DNA of 64,000 nt from Rubellimicrobium sp. CFH 75288 (GTDB lineage Bacteria > Pseudomonadota > Alphaproteobacteria > Rhodobacterales > Rhodobacteraceae): the NCBI RefSeq assembly GCF_009904055.1, contig NZ_WYDP01000008.1, forward strand, positions 282,007-346,006, in the 5' to 3' direction. The translations under genes and the position numbers were made by a program. The notes beneath the pieces were generated by a model. The model did no database searches. It saw only the letters and a list, made by a program, of their open reading frames with translations, and had not been told where the DNA came from. Positions 1-9,674 of this stretch are shown here, piece by piece (the stretch's first letter is position 1; each line of letters starts with the position of its first letter).

Positions 1-1
1 G

Positions 2-133
2 CAGATCCGGGGCGACGTGCTCGGCAACCCTCATCTCGGCTATGCCCTAGCGCTGGGCATGATCGTCATCACGGCGGCGGCCAATGCGATCTACATCGTC
101 CTGCGCGCCCGCGCCGAAAGGTGGATGAGATGA
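2..133 (+). CDS. ABC transporter permease, C-terminal fragment
   Basis: Only the last 43 codons are inside the window, running from the left edge to a TGA at 131-133. They encode one hydrophobic helix (residues ALALGMIVITAAANAIYIVL) followed by a short basic tail, which is how inner-membrane permease subunits of binding-protein-dependent transporters end. The stop overlaps the ATG of the next permease gene by four bases (ATGA), so the two are translationally coupled. It is most likely the first of a pair of permeases of a spermidine/putrescine- or iron-type importer; the substrate cannot be judged from this piece. Confidence 0.7.
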   Translation, partial: QIRGDVLGNPHLGYALALGMIVITAAANAIYIVLRARAERWMR

Positions 134-915
134 CCCGCATCGCCGCATGGACGATCTTCCTTCTGGGCTGCATCTACTTTGCCCTTCCCCTCTGGGGCAT
201 GACGGAGTTCTCGCTGCGGATGCGCCGCGGCGAATATTCCTTCGATGCCTATGCGTCCATCCTGTCGAACCCTGAATTCCAGCGCACCTTCCTGTTCTCG
301 GTGACGATGGCGCTTGTGACTATCGTGGTGGGCGTACTGCTCGTGGTGCCGACCGCGTTCTGGGTGCGGCTCAAGATGCCGGAGCTGCGCCCCTTCGTCG
401 AGTTCGTCACGCTGTTGCCGCTGGTGATTCCCGCCATCGTCGTCGTGTTCGGCTACATCCGTCTCTACAACACCGGGTCTTGGCTGCCGCTGACGGGCAC
501 GGCGATGGGAACGAACGCGCTGCTGGCGATGGGATACGTGATGCTCGCCCTGCCCTACATGTATCGCGCCGTGGATACCGGGCTGCGGGCCGTGGACGTG
601 CCGACGCTGACGGAAGCGGCGCAATCGCTGGGCGCGGGCTGGATCACCATCCTGGGACGGGTGATCCTGCCCAATGTCCTGACGGCGGTCCTTTCGGGTG
701 CCTTTCTGACCTTTGCCATCGTCATCGGCGAGTTCACCATGGCGGCCATCCTGAACCGGCCCGCCTTTGGCCCCTTCATGCAGCGGCTTGGTCAGGACCG
801 CGCCTACGAACCCACCGCCCTGGCCGTGATCGCCTTTGTCATCACCTGGGCCTGCATGGGGCTGATCTCGCTCGTCGCACGGACGCAGAAACACACGAGG
901 GCTGCCGGGCGATGA
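130..915 (+). CDS. ABC transporter permease subunit (PotC-like)
   Basis: A 261-residue integral membrane protein with about six hydrophobic segments. Around residues 155-215 lies a typical permease coupling loop (EAAQSLGAG, then GEFTMAA), which contacts the ATPase. It matches the second permease subunit of polyamine/Fe3+/2-aminoethylphosphonate importers. ATG 130 was chosen over GTG 121 because it overlaps the upstream stop (ATGA) and has AAAGG eight bases before it. Its own TGA overlaps the ATG of the ATPase gene. The substrate is unknown because the binding-protein gene is outside the window. Confidence 0.85.
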   Translation: MTRIAAWTIFLLGCIYFALPLWGMTEFSLRMRRGEYSFDAYASILSNPEFQRTFLFSVTMALVTIVVGVLLVVPTAFWVRLKMPELRPFVEFVTLLPLVIPAIVVVFGYIRLYNTGSWLPLTGTAMGTNALLAMGYVMLALPYMYRAVDTGLRAVDVPTLTEAAQSLGAGWITILGRVILPNVLTAVLSGAFLTFAIVIGEFTMAAILNRPAFGPFMQRLGQDRAYEPTALAVIAFVITWACMGLISLVARTQKHTRAAGR

Positions 916-1976
916 GCCATCTCGATCTTCAGGGTCTCCAGAAATCCTTCGGGGCGAACCGCGTGGTGAGGGATTTCTCGCTGAGCATCGACAAGGGGGA
1001 GTTCGTCTCCCTCCTGGGTCCCTCCGGCTGCGGCAAGACCACCGTGCTGCGGATGGTGGCAGGGTTCGAGACGCCGGATACGGGGGCCATCCGCCTCGAG
1101 GGGCGGGACCTGATTCCGCTGCGGACCAATGCCCGCAACGTCGGCATGGTCTTTCAGGCCTATGCGCTCTTCCCGAACCTGACGGTCGCGCAGAACGTGG
1201 GCTTCGGGCTCAAGGTGGCCGGCGTGCCGCGGCAGGAGACGGCCGAGCGGGTGGCCGAGATGCTGGACCTGATCGGTCTGCCCGTGGGCGATTTCGGAAG
1301 CCGCTATCCGTTCCAGCTCTCCGGCGGCCAGCAGCAGCGGGTCGCGCTGGCGCGGGCGCTCGCACCCCGGCCGCGCGTGCTGCTGCTTGACGAACCGCTC
1401 TCGGCGCTGGACGCCAAGGTGCGGGTGCGGCTGCGCAGCGAAATCCGGACCATCCAGCGGCATCTGGGAATTACCACCATCTTCGTGACGCACGATCAGG
1501 AGGAGGCCCTGTCGATCTCCGACCGGGTCGTGGTGATGAACGCCGGCATCCTCGAGCAGGCCGGAACGCCGTTCGAGGTCTATAACCATCCCGCAACCGC
1601 CTTCGTGGCAAGCTTCGTGGGAACGCTGACCCCATTCGAGGCACGGGTGCTCGAGTCCGAGACCGGCCTGGTGGACGTGTCGGGCCGGCGGCTCCGGCTC
1701 GGTCGGCGGCTCCCCCGGGCGGCGGGAGAAGCGCTCACTCTCGCCCTGCGGCCCGAAGCGCTCCGACTGGGTCGGCCCGAGGACGAGGCCATCCAGCTGT
1801 CGGGCGTCGCCCGCGAAGTCGAGTTCATGGGCTCGATCATCCGCATCCGCGCCGAAGTCGGCGGGACCCCTTTCGTCCTCGACACGTTCAACCGCCCCGA
1901 CGCTCCGCCCCCTGCTCCGGGCGAGGCGGTGGACATCAGCTTTTCCCCACGGGACGTGATCGTGGTGGGAGCCTGA
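912..1976 (+). CDS. ABC transporter ATP-binding protein (PotA/FbpC-like)
   Basis: A 354-residue ATPase that powers the importer encoded just upstream. Visible motifs are Walker A GPSGCGKTT (about residue 38), the Q-loop in MVFQAY, the signature LSGGQQQR, Walker B VLLLDEPLSALD and the switch histidine in FVTHDQEEA. The last 110 residues form a TOBE-type regulatory domain, usual in polyamine and ferric-iron transporters. The start overlaps the permease stop, and a PHP-domain phosphoesterase gene follows one base after the stop. Such ABC-PHP clusters occur with phosphonate or phosphodiester uptake, but the substrate here is inference. Confidence 0.92.
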   Translation: MSHLDLQGLQKSFGANRVVRDFSLSIDKGEFVSLLGPSGCGKTTVLRMVAGFETPDTGAIRLEGRDLIPLRTNARNVGMVFQAYALFPNLTVAQNVGFGLKVAGVPRQETAERVAEMLDLIGLPVGDFGSRYPFQLSGGQQQRVALARALAPRPRVLLLDEPLSALDAKVRVRLRSEIRTIQRHLGITTIFVTHDQEEALSISDRVVVMNAGILEQAGTPFEVYNHPATAFVASFVGTLTPFEARVLESETGLVDVSGRRLRLGRRLPRAAGEALTLALRPEALRLGRPEDEAIQLSGVAREVEFMGSIIRIRAEVGGTPFVLDTFNRPDAPPPAPGEAVDISFSPRDVIVVGA

Positions 1977-1977
1977 C

Positions 1978-2907
1978 ATGCAGCGGTGGGAGCGGACCTG
2001 GCACGGCAGCGGGCGCTTCTGGCGCGGCAATCTCCACACCCATTCGACGCTGTCGGACGGGGTCCTGCCGCCGGAGGAAGTCTGCCGCCGGTATCGCGAC
2101 GAGGGATACGACTTCCTCGCCCTGACCGATCACTTCGTGGGAGTCTTCGGCTATCCGCTGGCCGATACCGTCCCGTTCCGCACAGAGACGTTCACGACAC
2201 TGCTCGGTGCAGAACTGCATGCCGGCGCGATGGCCAACGGGGAGCTGTGGCATATTCTCGCCGTCGGCCTGCCGCCGGATTTCGCCCCCTCGCACAGCCC
2301 CGCCTTTCACCCGGTCGAGGGCCAGGAGACCGCCACAGATCTGGCGGCCCGGGCGGCCGCCGCGGGCGCCTTCGTTGCCATCGCCCATCCCCAATGGTCA
2401 GGTCTGACGGAGGCTGATTGCCGTGCCCTTGCGCCGCATGTCCACGCGGTCGAAGTCTACAACCACGGCTGCGCGGCCGGGTGCGACCGGGGGGACGGCT
2501 TCCATGCCCTCGATCTTCTCCTGACAGAGGGGTTTCGGCTCGACGCGGTTGCGACGGACGATGCCCATTTCTCGGAGCCGGATCATTTCGGCGGCTGGGT
2601 CATGGTCCGTGCCGACGAAAACGAGCCGGATGCGCTTCTCGCCTCGCTGCGCGACGGCCGGTTCTACTCGACCCAGGGACCGCTCATCCACTCGGTCGAA
2701 CTCCGGGAGAACAGTGCGCATGTCCGCTGTTCCCCAGCGGCAGCCGTCATCGTGCAGGGCCGCGGCACGGCAGCTCAGGCGCTGCATGGCCATTCCATGA
2801 CCCGGGCCGACATCCCGCTGGGCCGGTTCGAAGCCTCGCCGTGGCTTCGCGTCACCGTCATGGACCGCGCAGGTCGCCGCGCCTGGAGCAACCCGATCTG
2901 GCGCTAG
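1978..2907 (+). CDS. PHP domain metal-dependent phosphoesterase
   Basis: A 309-residue protein with a PHP domain from the N-terminus. It begins with the metal-binding signature NLHTHSTLSDG (about residue 17) and the later histidine clusters LTDHF and IAHPQW, consistent with a metal-dependent phosphoesterase. It is the last gene of the ABC transporter operon, one base after the ATPase stop, which suggests that it processes the imported phosphorylated compound; that link is inference. Its stop overlaps the end of the convergent yacG-like gene by four bases, marking the junction of two converging transcription units. Confidence 0.85.
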   Translation: MQRWERTWHGSGRFWRGNLHTHSTLSDGVLPPEEVCRRYRDEGYDFLALTDHFVGVFGYPLADTVPFRTETFTTLLGAELHAGAMANGELWHILAVGLPPDFAPSHSPAFHPVEGQETATDLAARAAAAGAFVAIAHPQWSGLTEADCRALAPHVHAVEVYNHGCAAGCDRGDGFHALDLLLTEGFRLDAVATDDAHFSEPDHFGGWVMVRADENEPDALLASLRDGRFYSTQGPLIHSVELRENSAHVRCSPAAAVIVQGRGTAAQALHGHSMTRADIPLGRFEASPWLRVTVMDRAGRRAWSNPIWR

Positions 2908-3080
2908 CGCTCATCGGGTTCTGCGGGCGGGGCCGGCCGTTCCGGCTCCTCGGCTGCTTCGGCAGGGATGCGGTAATCGCCGCGAAGCCACCGCGCAAGA
3001 TCGAGGTCCGCGCAACGGGCCGAGCAGAAGGGACGCCATCGGGGCTCGGTCGCGCGGCCGCACAGGGGACAGGCCATCAT
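2904..3080 (-). CDS. yacG: DNA gyrase inhibitor YacG-like zinc protein
   Basis: A 58-residue protein with the four-cysteine zinc site of the YacG family: CPLC near the start, then CSARC followed by the typical D-L-x-x-W-L run. In Escherichia coli the family member binds GyrB and inhibits gyrase. The tail is an acidic, proline-rich stretch common in alphaproteobacterial versions. The start codon (ATGATG) overlaps the stop of the RNase E/G gene (ATGA), so it is the last gene of the infA-maf-rng operon. Confidence 0.88.
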   Translation of the reverse strand: MMACPLCGRATEPRWRPFCSARCADLDLARWLRGDYRIPAEAAEEPERPAPPAEPDER

Positions 3081-4108
3081 GGCTCTCCCGCCAGGACGGC
3101 CAGGGGAACCCGCTCCCGCTTGCGGCTGATCTCGTAGAGACCCATTGCCGTCCAGCCGACCAGACTCGTCTCGACGGGATCGTTGCGGAAGCTGTCGCGG
3201 AGGGATTGCTCCAGCGTCCGACGATGGGCCTTGGACATGCTCACGAAATCCACGACGATCTGCCCCCCCAAGCCGCGAAGCCGCAACTGGCGCGGCAGGA
3301 GCCGCGCTGCCGCGAGGTTGGCCTTGAGCGCCGCCGCACCGGACGTGTCGCTGCCCGTGTTGACGTCCACGGCCACCACGGCCCGTGTGACTTCGATGCT
3401 GAGCGAACCGCCATCCTCGAGCCGCGCGACGGGCGAGCGCAGGGCCTCCACCTGCTCGATCAGCCCCTCCCGCTCGAACGCAGAGGGACCGTCCACGATG
3501 TCCGAGGCGGTCCATTCCCTGAGCGCCAGCGCGTGGGGACCGTCGCCGTCAACGAGCAGCTCGGGCTCCCGCCCGCCGTCGGTCAGCACCTGTTCCGCCA
3601 GAGCCAACAGGCTCGCGATCTCTCCGGTCAGATCCTCGTCCGAGGCCTCGACGGCAGCGGACCGGAGGATCAGGCCATGGGGTGCCTCCCCGAGGGCAGC
3701 GGCGCCCACGGCTTCGAGGCGACCACGCTCGGCGCCGTCGCGGACGCGGCGGCTGACATTCACGCCGGGGGCTCCGGGCGTCACGATGGCGAACCGGCCC
3801 TTGAACAGGATCCGGTCCGTGAGCGGAACGGCCTTGCCGCCTTCGGGCACGCCTGTCACCTGAACGAGCAGCGGCTCGCCCGGACGGCGGCTCGTGGCCT
3901 GGCGCAACCACCCCTGCCCGCCGTCCGGCAGGCGGAGGATCATCCCGCCCTGCCCCTTGAGCGGACGGTCGCACAAGGCCCGCAGGATGGCGCCCGGTCT
4001 GAGCTGGTGAGGGTGGTCCAGAAGGAGATCATCCAGCCGGCCGTCCAGCACGAGCGCCGCCGCCTCGCGTCCGTTCCATTCGCCCAGCACGATCCGGCGC
4101 CCCTTCAT
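3077..4108 (-). CDS. rng: Ribonuclease E/G family protein (short form)
   Basis: A 343-residue endoribonuclease of the RNase E/G family, which cuts single-stranded regions of rRNA and mRNA. An S1-like region fills the first 90 residues. The catalytic core has the two metal-binding aspartate motifs VAVDVNTG (about residue 250) and VVDFVSM (about residue 292). It is much shorter than E. coli RNase G, as is common in Rhodobacterales. It starts by a 4-base overlap with the maf stop and ends by overlap with the yacG start; ATG 4108 was chosen for that overlap. Confidence 0.9.
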   Translation of the reverse strand: MKGRRIVLGEWNGREAAALVLDGRLDDLLLDHPHQLRPGAILRALCDRPLKGQGGMILRLPDGGQGWLRQATSRRPGEPLLVQVTGVPEGGKAVPLTDRILFKGRFAIVTPGAPGVNVSRRVRDGAERGRLEAVGAAALGEAPHGLILRSAAVEASDEDLTGEIASLLALAEQVLTDGGREPELLVDGDGPHALALREWTASDIVDGPSAFEREGLIEQVEALRSPVARLEDGGSLSIEVTRAVVAVDVNTGSDTSGAAALKANLAAARLLPRQLRLRGLGGQIVVDFVSMSKAHRRTLEQSLRDSFRNDPVETSLVGWTAMGLYEISRKRERVPLAVLAGEP

Positions 4109-4698
4109 GCGAGACGCCCCCGGATGCCTGCCGCCTCCAGCAGGCCCAGCGTTTCGGCCAGCGGCAGGCCGACGACGCCGGTGAAGGAGCCGTTGATCCA
4201 CGAAACGAAGGCTCCGAACGGACCCTGGATCGCGTAGGCCCCCGCCTTGCCTTCCCAGTCGCCTGTATCGAGAAAGGCTTCGATCTGCCTCTCGGTCAGA
4301 CGTTTCACCGCAACGGTGGTCGTCACGAGCCGCTCCCACTGACGATCCATGCTCCGCACACCGACGGCCGTCAGCACGCGGTGCCGCCGGCCCGAGAGCG
4401 CTTCGATCATGCGGCGCGCTTCGGCCCGGTCCGCCGGCTTGCCGAAGATGCGCCGCCCCAGGGCCACGGTGGTGTCCGCGCAGAGCACCACCTCTCCCTC
4501 GGCGGGATCGAGCGCGCGCATCTTGTCTGCCGTCACGCGACGAACATAGACCCGCGGATGCTCTCCCCGCAGAGGTGCCTCGTCGATGGCCGGCGGGCGT
4601 ATGTCGTGGGGGCGGATCCCCGCCTGTTCGAGCAGCGCCAGCCGGCGCGGCGACGCAGACCCGAGGATGAGGCGCGGCAACGGATCGGTGGAGCTCAC
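4105..4698 (-). CDS. maf: Maf family nucleoside triphosphate pyrophosphatase
   Basis: A 197-residue Maf/Ham1-fold protein that hydrolyses non-canonical or bulk NTPs to NMPs and is linked to septum control. The family N-terminal signature [14 protein letters not shown] and the conserved ADTTV motif, carrying the metal-binding aspartate, are both present, and the length is usual. It sits between infA and the RNase E/G gene with overlapping stop and start codons. This infA-maf-rng order is standard in Rhodobacterales. Confidence 0.92.
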   Translation of the reverse strand: MSSTDPLPRLILGSASPRRLALLEQAGIRPHDIRPPAIDEAPLRGEHPRVYVRRVTADKMRALDPAEGEVVLCADTTVALGRRIFGKPADRAEARRMIEALSGRRHRVLTAVGVRSMDRQWERLVTTTVAVKRLTERQIEAFLDTGDWEGKAGAYAIQGPFGAFVSWINGSFTGVVGLPLAETLGLLEAAGIRGRLA

Positions 4699-4913
4699 TT
4701 GAAGCGGTAGTTGATCCGCCCCTTGGTCAGATCGTAGGGGGTCATCTCGACCTGAACCTTGTCGCCGGCGAGCACGCGGATGCGGTTCTTCCGCATCTTG
4801 CCTGCCGTATGCGCGATGATCTCATGGCCGTTTTCCAGCTCGACCCGGAACGTCGCATTCGGCAGGAGCTCCTTCACGACCCCAGGGAATTCGAGCAGTT
4901 CTTCCTTGGCCAT
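4695..4913 (-). CDS. infA: Translation initiation factor IF-1
   Basis: A 72-residue S1-fold protein that blocks the ribosomal A site during initiation. The sequence follows the family closely over its full length: [13 protein letters not shown] at the start, [10 protein letters not shown] in the middle, [13 protein letters not shown] at the end. About 110 bases separate it from the upstream phosphatase gene, so it may have its own promoter. Its stop overlaps the maf start by four bases. Confidence 0.97.
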   Translation of the reverse strand: MAKEELLEFPGVVKELLPNATFRVELENGHEIIAHTAGKMRKNRIRVLAGDKVQVEMTPYDLTKGRINYRFK

Positions 4914-5021
4914 GTGGTCTCCCAATGGAATCAGGCCGCTCCTCGCAGGCGGCCCGCGCCCTATGTGGCGCCGAAACAGCCCATTTTCAAGCGGCAATGT
5001 CGTCTGAAAGGACGACTCCCG

Positions 5022-5516
5022 TCAGCGGTGATCGGTTCCCGTCCACCCGTCGCGGCCTGGTCCCCAGCGCTCGACCAGACGCCGCAGGATCATGTCCCGC
5101 GCCTGCCTGTAGAAGCCCAGCCGCTCCTCCCGGCTGGTGCCCATCCCGGTCGGGTCCAGGATCGGCCAGAACTCGACCCGCAAGGCGTGGGGACGGCCGA
5201 GATCGAGGGCGAGGTGATGGCTCGCAGGGGACAGCGCGAGGATGAGATCGAACGAGCCCAGATCGTCCCCCCATCCGCCCATCTGATCGAAGCTGCGCGT
5301 CCGGTGGCGCGACAGCTCCACCCCGATCTCCTTGCAGGCCGTGATGGCAAAGCCGTCGATCTCCTGGTCGCTCCGGACGCCCGCGGACTGGACATAGGTC
5401 CGGGTGCCGTAGAGCCGCTTCATGATCGCCTCGGCCATCGGGGATCGAACGGCATTGTGGTCGCAGCAGAACAGGACCGAGCCTGGAAGCGGTTCGAGCA
5501 GATCCCCCACCCTCAC
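5022..5516 (-). CDS. Low molecular weight phosphotyrosine phosphatase family protein
   Basis: A 164-residue protein of the LMW-PTP/arsenate reductase fold. The P-loop is CCDHNAVRSPMAE (C-x5-R) at about residues 17-29, and an aspartate in ILDPTG may act as the general acid. GTG 5516 was chosen because it overlaps the stop of the UPF0262 gene (GTGA); GTG 5525 is three codons upstream. In Rhodobacterales this gene is regularly found between UPF0262 and infA. The physiological substrate is unknown. Confidence 0.85.
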   Translation of the reverse strand: MRVGDLLEPLPGSVLFCCDHNAVRSPMAEAIMKRLYGTRTYVQSAGVRSDQEIDGFAITACKEIGVELSRHRTRSFDQMGGWGDDLGSFDLILALSPASHHLALDLGRPHALRVEFWPILDPTGMGTSREERLGFYRQARDMILRRLVERWGPGRDGWTGTDHR

Positions 5517-5992
5517 CCCTCCCACTGGAGCACGCAGATGAGGGTGAAGAGCCGCCGCGCGGTATCCTGATCCAGGCCCACCTTGCCCTCCAGCCGCTCC
5601 TGCAGGATGCGCGCGCCCTCATTGTGGATGCCGCGACGGGCCATGTCGATGGTCTCGATCTGCGAAGGCGGAAGGCGCCGGACGGCATCGTAGTAGCTTT
5701 CGCAGATCTGGAAGTAGTCCTTGACCGCCTGGCGGAAGGGCCCCAGGGCCAGATGGAACTCGCCCACGGGCTCGCCCGCCTCGGAGGCGACCGCAAAGAC
5801 GAGCCGCCGGTCCCGCAGCCCGAGGGACAGCCGCCACGGTCCCTCCATCTCCCGCCCGTCGCGCGGCGGCAGGACAAAGCGGTTCTGCTCCAGCAGGTCC
5901 AGAACGGCGACGCGCCGTTCCTGCTCCATCTCCGGCGTCGGCGCGGACCGACCATCGTCGTCGATGTTGATGGCCACGATCCGGTGCGGCAT
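5513..5992 (-). CDS. UPF0262 family protein
   Basis: A 159-residue conserved protein of unknown function found in alphaproteobacteria, always next to hisD. The conserved RLSLGLRDRRLVF and the FQICESYYDAV region match the family. It starts five bases after the hisD stop and ends by overlap with the phosphatase gene, so all three are likely co-transcribed. Confidence 0.85.
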   Translation of the reverse strand: MPHRIVAINIDDDGRSAPTPEMEQERRVAVLDLLEQNRFVLPPRDGREMEGPWRLSLGLRDRRLVFAVASEAGEPVGEFHLALGPFRQAVKDYFQICESYYDAVRRLPPSQIETIDMARRGIHNEGARILQERLEGKVGLDQDTARRLFTLICVLQWEG

Positions 5993-5997
5993 GGCTG

Positions 5998-7335
5998 TCA
6001 GTCCAGGGCGTTGCGGGCGTCCAGACGCGCGCGCACGGACAGAGCGTGCGCATCGAGCTTCTCGGCGCGTGCCAGGGTTTCGGCGGCAGGTCCGATGCAG
6101 CCGAGCGCCTGCGGCGTCATCTTCGCCAGCGTCGTGCGCTTGAGGAAGTCCAGAACCGACAGGCCGGACGAGAAGCGCGCCGTCCGCGCCGTGGGCAGCA
6201 CATGGTTGGGGCCGCTCGCGTAATCCCCCACTGCCTCGGGCGTCCAGCGTCCGAGGAAGATGGCGCCTGCATGGGTGATCCGCGCCGCCAGACGGTCGGG
6301 CTCGGCCACCAGCAGTTCCAGATGCTCCGGCGCGATCCGGTCGGCCAGGGCGGCGGCCTCGTCGAGGTCGCGCACGACGACGATGGCCCCGTGCTGCCGC
6401 CAGCTCTCCGCCGCGATGGCCCGACGGGGCAGCCGCTCCAGCCATCCCTCCACAGCCCGCGCGACGGCGCCGGCGAGATCCGGATCGTCGGTAAGCAGAA
6501 TGGCCTGAGCGGAGATGTCGTGCTCGGCCTGCGACAGGAGATCGAGAGCCACCCAATCGGGGTCGTTGTCGCGGTCGGCAATGACCAGGATCTCGGAAGG
6601 CCCCGCGATCATGTCGATCCCCACGCGCCCGAAGACCCGCCGCTTGGCGGCGGCGACCCAAGCGTTTCCGGGTCCGGTGATCTTGTCCACGGGACGGATC
6701 GTGTCCGTTCCATAAGCCAGGGCGGCGATCGCCTGCGCACCGCCGATCCGGTAGATCTCCGTCACGCCCCCCAGGCGGCAGGCCAGCATCACCAGCGGGT
6801 TCAGAAGCCCGTCCGGCGCCGGGACCGTCACCACCAGTCGGGGCACGCCCGCCACCTGCGCCGGGATGGCGTTCATCAGGACCGAGGAGGGATAGGCGGC
6901 CGTACCCCCGGGCACATAGAGCCCGGCGGCGGCAACGGGGCTCCACCGCCAGCCGAGCGTGGCCCCGGCCGCGTCGGTCCAGAGATCGTCCGGCGGACGC
7001 TGGCGCTCGTGATAGGCGCGGATCCGCTGTGCCGCCGTCTCGAGCGCGGCCCGCTCGGGCGGCCCCACCCGAGCGGCAAGCCCGTCGATTTCCGCGTCGC
7101 TCACCCGCAGCGTGCCAGGCGTCAGCGACACGCGGTCGAAGCGTGCGGTCAGATCGATCAGCGCCTGATCGCCGCGCCGACGCACATCGGCGATGATGGC
7201 GGCGACCGCCTCGTCCACATCGGGGCTGTCCTCCCGCTTCTGACCCAGCAACGCACCGAACGCCCGCTCGAAATCGGGATCGTCCGTGCTCAGCCAGTAT
7301 GCCGGGCGCAGACCCGTGTGCCGATCGCGTGGCAT
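5998..7335 (-). CDS. hisD: Histidinol dehydrogenase
   Basis: A 445-residue enzyme that carries out the last two oxidations of histidine synthesis (histidinol to histidine, NAD-dependent, Zn). The length is normal. Family features are the ITGPGNAWVAAAKR segment near the middle and the GPSEILVIAD motif. The C-terminal half has the expected histidine and aspartate ligand region (PEHLEL). It follows the DUF2948 gene after six bases. The neighbourhood murA-DUF2948-hisD-UPF0262 is conserved in Rhodobacterales. Confidence 0.95.
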   Translation of the reverse strand: MPRDRHTGLRPAYWLSTDDPDFERAFGALLGQKREDSPDVDEAVAAIIADVRRRGDQALIDLTARFDRVSLTPGTLRVSDAEIDGLAARVGPPERAALETAAQRIRAYHERQRPPDDLWTDAAGATLGWRWSPVAAAGLYVPGGTAAYPSSVLMNAIPAQVAGVPRLVVTVPAPDGLLNPLVMLACRLGGVTEIYRIGGAQAIAALAYGTDTIRPVDKITGPGNAWVAAAKRRVFGRVGIDMIAGPSEILVIADRDNDPDWVALDLLSQAEHDISAQAILLTDDPDLAGAVARAVEGWLERLPRRAIAAESWRQHGAIVVVRDLDEAAALADRIAPEHLELLVAEPDRLAARITHAGAIFLGRWTPEAVGDYASGPNHVLPTARTARFSSGLSVLDFLKRTTLAKMTPQALGCIGPAAETLARAEKLDAHALSVRARLDARNALD

Positions 7336-7341
7336 GGCCTC

Positions 7342-7809
7342 TCAATCCGGGTGACGCGGAACGCGCCCGCTCGGAGCCAGATAGGGCCGCGTGACGTCCG
7401 TGAGCGTGACTTCGAGCGCTTCGGCCTCCACCATCATCTCGCCGTCGCCGGACAGGGTGATCCGGAGCCGACCCGGCCCGTCGCCCTGCCCTTCCCAGTC
7501 GAGCGCGAGCAGCGACAGGACCAGATCGCGGTCCCGGGGAGAAATCCCCTGGCTGCGGACGGCGGTGACGTTCTCGGCCACGAGCATGGAGCGCACCCGC
7601 TCCGGCGAGCGCACCGGACCTTCCCAGCGGAACCGATTGACGAGCGCGGCAAAGCGCCTCTGGCGCCGGAGGAAGGCCATGTCGCCCACGGTCGTCACGC
7701 TGTCCTGGATCAGCGCGGAGACCACCCGGAGGTCCTCCGGGTCGAGCGCTCTCAGCCGCAGCGGACGCTCGTCGGCATCGGAGAACCGCGCGTCGCCCGC
7801 GTCGTTCAT
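7342..7809 (-). CDS. DUF2948 family protein
   Basis: A 155-residue protein of unknown function typical of alphaproteobacteria, with the family pattern [19 protein letters not shown] near the start. ATG 7809 overlaps the murA stop (ATGA), and hisD follows after six bases. No membrane segment or catalytic motif is visible. Confidence 0.85.
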   Translation of the reverse strand: MNDAGDARFSDADERPLRLRALDPEDLRVVSALIQDSVTTVGDMAFLRRQRRFAALVNRFRWEGPVRSPERVRSMLVAENVTAVRSQGISPRDRDLVLSLLALDWEGQGDGPGRLRITLSGDGEMMVEAEALEVTLTDVTRPYLAPSGRVPRHPD

Positions 7810-9071
7810 GCGGCGATCCGCTCGATATCGGCGCCGACGGCGCGCAGCTTCTCCTCCAGACGCTCGTAGCCGCGGTCGAGGTGGTAGACGCGGTTGACCA
7901 CGGTCTCTCCCTCTGCACCCAGCCCCGCCAGGATGAGCGAGACGGAAGCCCGCAGGTCCGTCGCCATTACCGGAGCGCCGCGCAGGCGCTCGACCCCGGT
8001 GATGCGGGCCGTTCCGCCATGCACCTCGATGCGGGCACCCATGCGCATCAGCTCCGGGGCGTGCATGAAGCGGTTCTCGAAGATGCGCTCCTCGAGGACA
8101 CTGACACCTTGCGCGGTGCAGAGCATCGCCATCATCTGGGCCTGAAGATCGGTGGGAAAGCCGGGATAGGGTTCGGTGACGACATCCACCGCCTGCAGCC
8201 GGTCCGCGCTCCGCCTGACGCGGACGCCCGCCGCGCTCTCCTCCACCTCGAGTCCGACCAGACGCAGCTTTTCCACGAAGGCGCCCAGGAGGTCGAGATG
8301 CCCGCCGATGCACTCGACCTCGCCGCCGGCGAAGGCAGGCGCCAGCATGTAGGTTCCCAGCTCGATCCGGTCCGCCACCACGTGGTGCGTCGCCCCGGCC
8401 AGCCGATCCACGCCCTGCACGGTGATCGTGGAGGTCCCCGCGCCGTCGATCTGCGCTCCCATGCGGGACAGGCACAGCGCAAGGTCGACAATCTCGGGCT
8501 CGCGCGCGGCGTTCTCGATGACCGTTGTGCCCTTGGCGAGGACCGCGGCCATCAACGTGTTCTCCGTGGCACCCACAGACGCGAAGCGCAGCGCCACCCG
8601 CGTCCCTCGCAGGCCGCGAGGGGCCTTGGCATGGAGATAGCCGTCGCGCAGCTCGATCTCGGCGCCGAGCGCCTCGAGGGCGGCGATATGGATGTCCATC
8701 GGTCGGGCGCCGATCGCGCATCCCCCCGGCAGCGAGACGGTAGCCACCCCCTCGCGCGCCAGGAGCGGCCCCAGCACGAGGTTCGAGGCGCGCATCTTGC
8801 GGACGATGTCGTAATCCGCCCGCGTCGAGGTCAGACCATGGGACGACAGCGCGATGACCTTGCCATCCGCCAGGGCGGACACCTCGACACCCAGAGAGCG
8901 CAGCAGAAGCGTCATCGTCCGGATGTCGGACAGGCGTGGCGCATTGGTCAGGGTCAGGGGCTCCTCGCTCAGGAGGGTCGCCGGCATCAGAGCCAGGCAG
9001 GCGTTCTTTGCCCCGGCGATGGGAATCTGCCCCCGGAGGGGCCCGTTGGCGCGAACGCGGATCGAATCCAT
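7806..9071 (-). CDS. murA: UDP-N-acetylglucosamine 1-carboxyvinyltransferase
   Basis: A 421-residue enzyme that transfers enolpyruvate from PEP to UDP-GlcNAc, the first committed step of peptidoglycan synthesis. The N-terminal [16 protein letters not shown] segment holds the substrate-binding lysine. The loop [16 protein letters not shown] holds the catalytic cysteine (about residue 118), so the enzyme should be fosfomycin-sensitive by the usual rule. It leads the minus-strand chain murA-DUF2948-hisD-UPF0262. Confidence 0.96.
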   Translation of the reverse strand: MDSIRVRANGPLRGQIPIAGAKNACLALMPATLLSEEPLTLTNAPRLSDIRTMTLLLRSLGVEVSALADGKVIALSSHGLTSTRADYDIVRKMRASNLVLGPLLAREGVATVSLPGGCAIGARPMDIHIAALEALGAEIELRDGYLHAKAPRGLRGTRVALRFASVGATENTLMAAVLAKGTTVIENAAREPEIVDLALCLSRMGAQIDGAGTSTITVQGVDRLAGATHHVVADRIELGTYMLAPAFAGGEVECIGGHLDLLGAFVEKLRLVGLEVEESAAGVRVRRSADRLQAVDVVTEPYPGFPTDLQAQMMAMLCTAQGVSVLEERIFENRFMHAPELMRMGARIEVHGGTARITGVERLRGAPVMATDLRASVSLILAGLGAEGETVVNRVYHLDRGYERLEEKLRAVGADIERIAA

Positions 9072-9083
9072 GCTGGTCCTGCC

Positions 9084-9287
9084 CTATTCTTCCGGAGGCG
9101 GCGCGGGTGGCGACGCCTTGGCCATGCTGCCATCGGTTGTCCCGGAGGTTGCGGCGTCATCGCCCCCGCGCAGGGCCGCACTGGCCTTGCGGCGGGCGAT
9201 GTTGGCCCGCAGGGCATGGCGAAGCCGTTCCCTGCGACTGTCCTGACCGTCAACGCGCGTGCGGCCGCCGCTCTGGTTCCTGCTCAT
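9084..9287 (-). CDS. Small hypothetical protein upstream of murA
   Basis: A 67-residue basic, low-complexity protein starting MSRNQSGG and ending in a proline/glutamate tail, 12 bases before murA on the same strand. The middle (RRERLRHALRANIARRKA) could form one amphipathic helix. No family recognised. Position and orientation make it a plausible first gene of the murA operon; the start could also be the in-frame ATG at 9350. Confidence 0.5.
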   Translation of the reverse strand: MSRNQSGGRTRVDGQDSRRERLRHALRANIARRKASAALRGGDDAATSGTTDGSMAKASPPAPPPEE

Positions 9288-9431
9288 GGCGCGGTCATAG
9301 TGCGCCGTCCCCGCGCCGTCCAGAACAGCATCGCCGCGTCCGCGCGACAAGGAACCCCCTTGCGTTCCACGTCCCGGCCGCTAGAAGGCGGCGGGCGCAC
9401 CGGCAAGAGCTGTCGGGCGCCCCCGATCGGC

Positions 9432-9508
<77 letters not shown>

Positions 9509-9600
9509 AAACCACTCTGATATAACGGGAAAATCCGCTGCTGCCTCATCCGCCCATGCCGTGACCTGGGCAGAACGGGGCAGGAACATGCAGGGCGGCG

Positions 9601-9622
9601 TGGCACAAATCTGGCACAGAGG
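9601..9622 (+). promoter_or_regulatory. Possible integrase arm-type sites (left)
   Basis: Two TGGCACA copies 11 bp apart, 93 bp inside attL. A closely similar pair (TGGCACG and CGGCACA, same spacing) lies at 63838-63859 near attR. Paired direct repeats in both arms of an attachment region fit arm-binding sites of a tyrosine integrase; this is inferred from position and repetition only. Confidence 0.45.
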
Positions 9623-9674
9623 CACCGCCCGGGAAGCACGAAAAGCACCCTGTGAGGGCGGGGCCTGTCTGTTC

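Noticed and set aside
6046..7869. Plus-strand 607-codon frame opposite hisD
   Set aside because: Antisense of hisD and the DUF2948 gene; no recognisable sequence.
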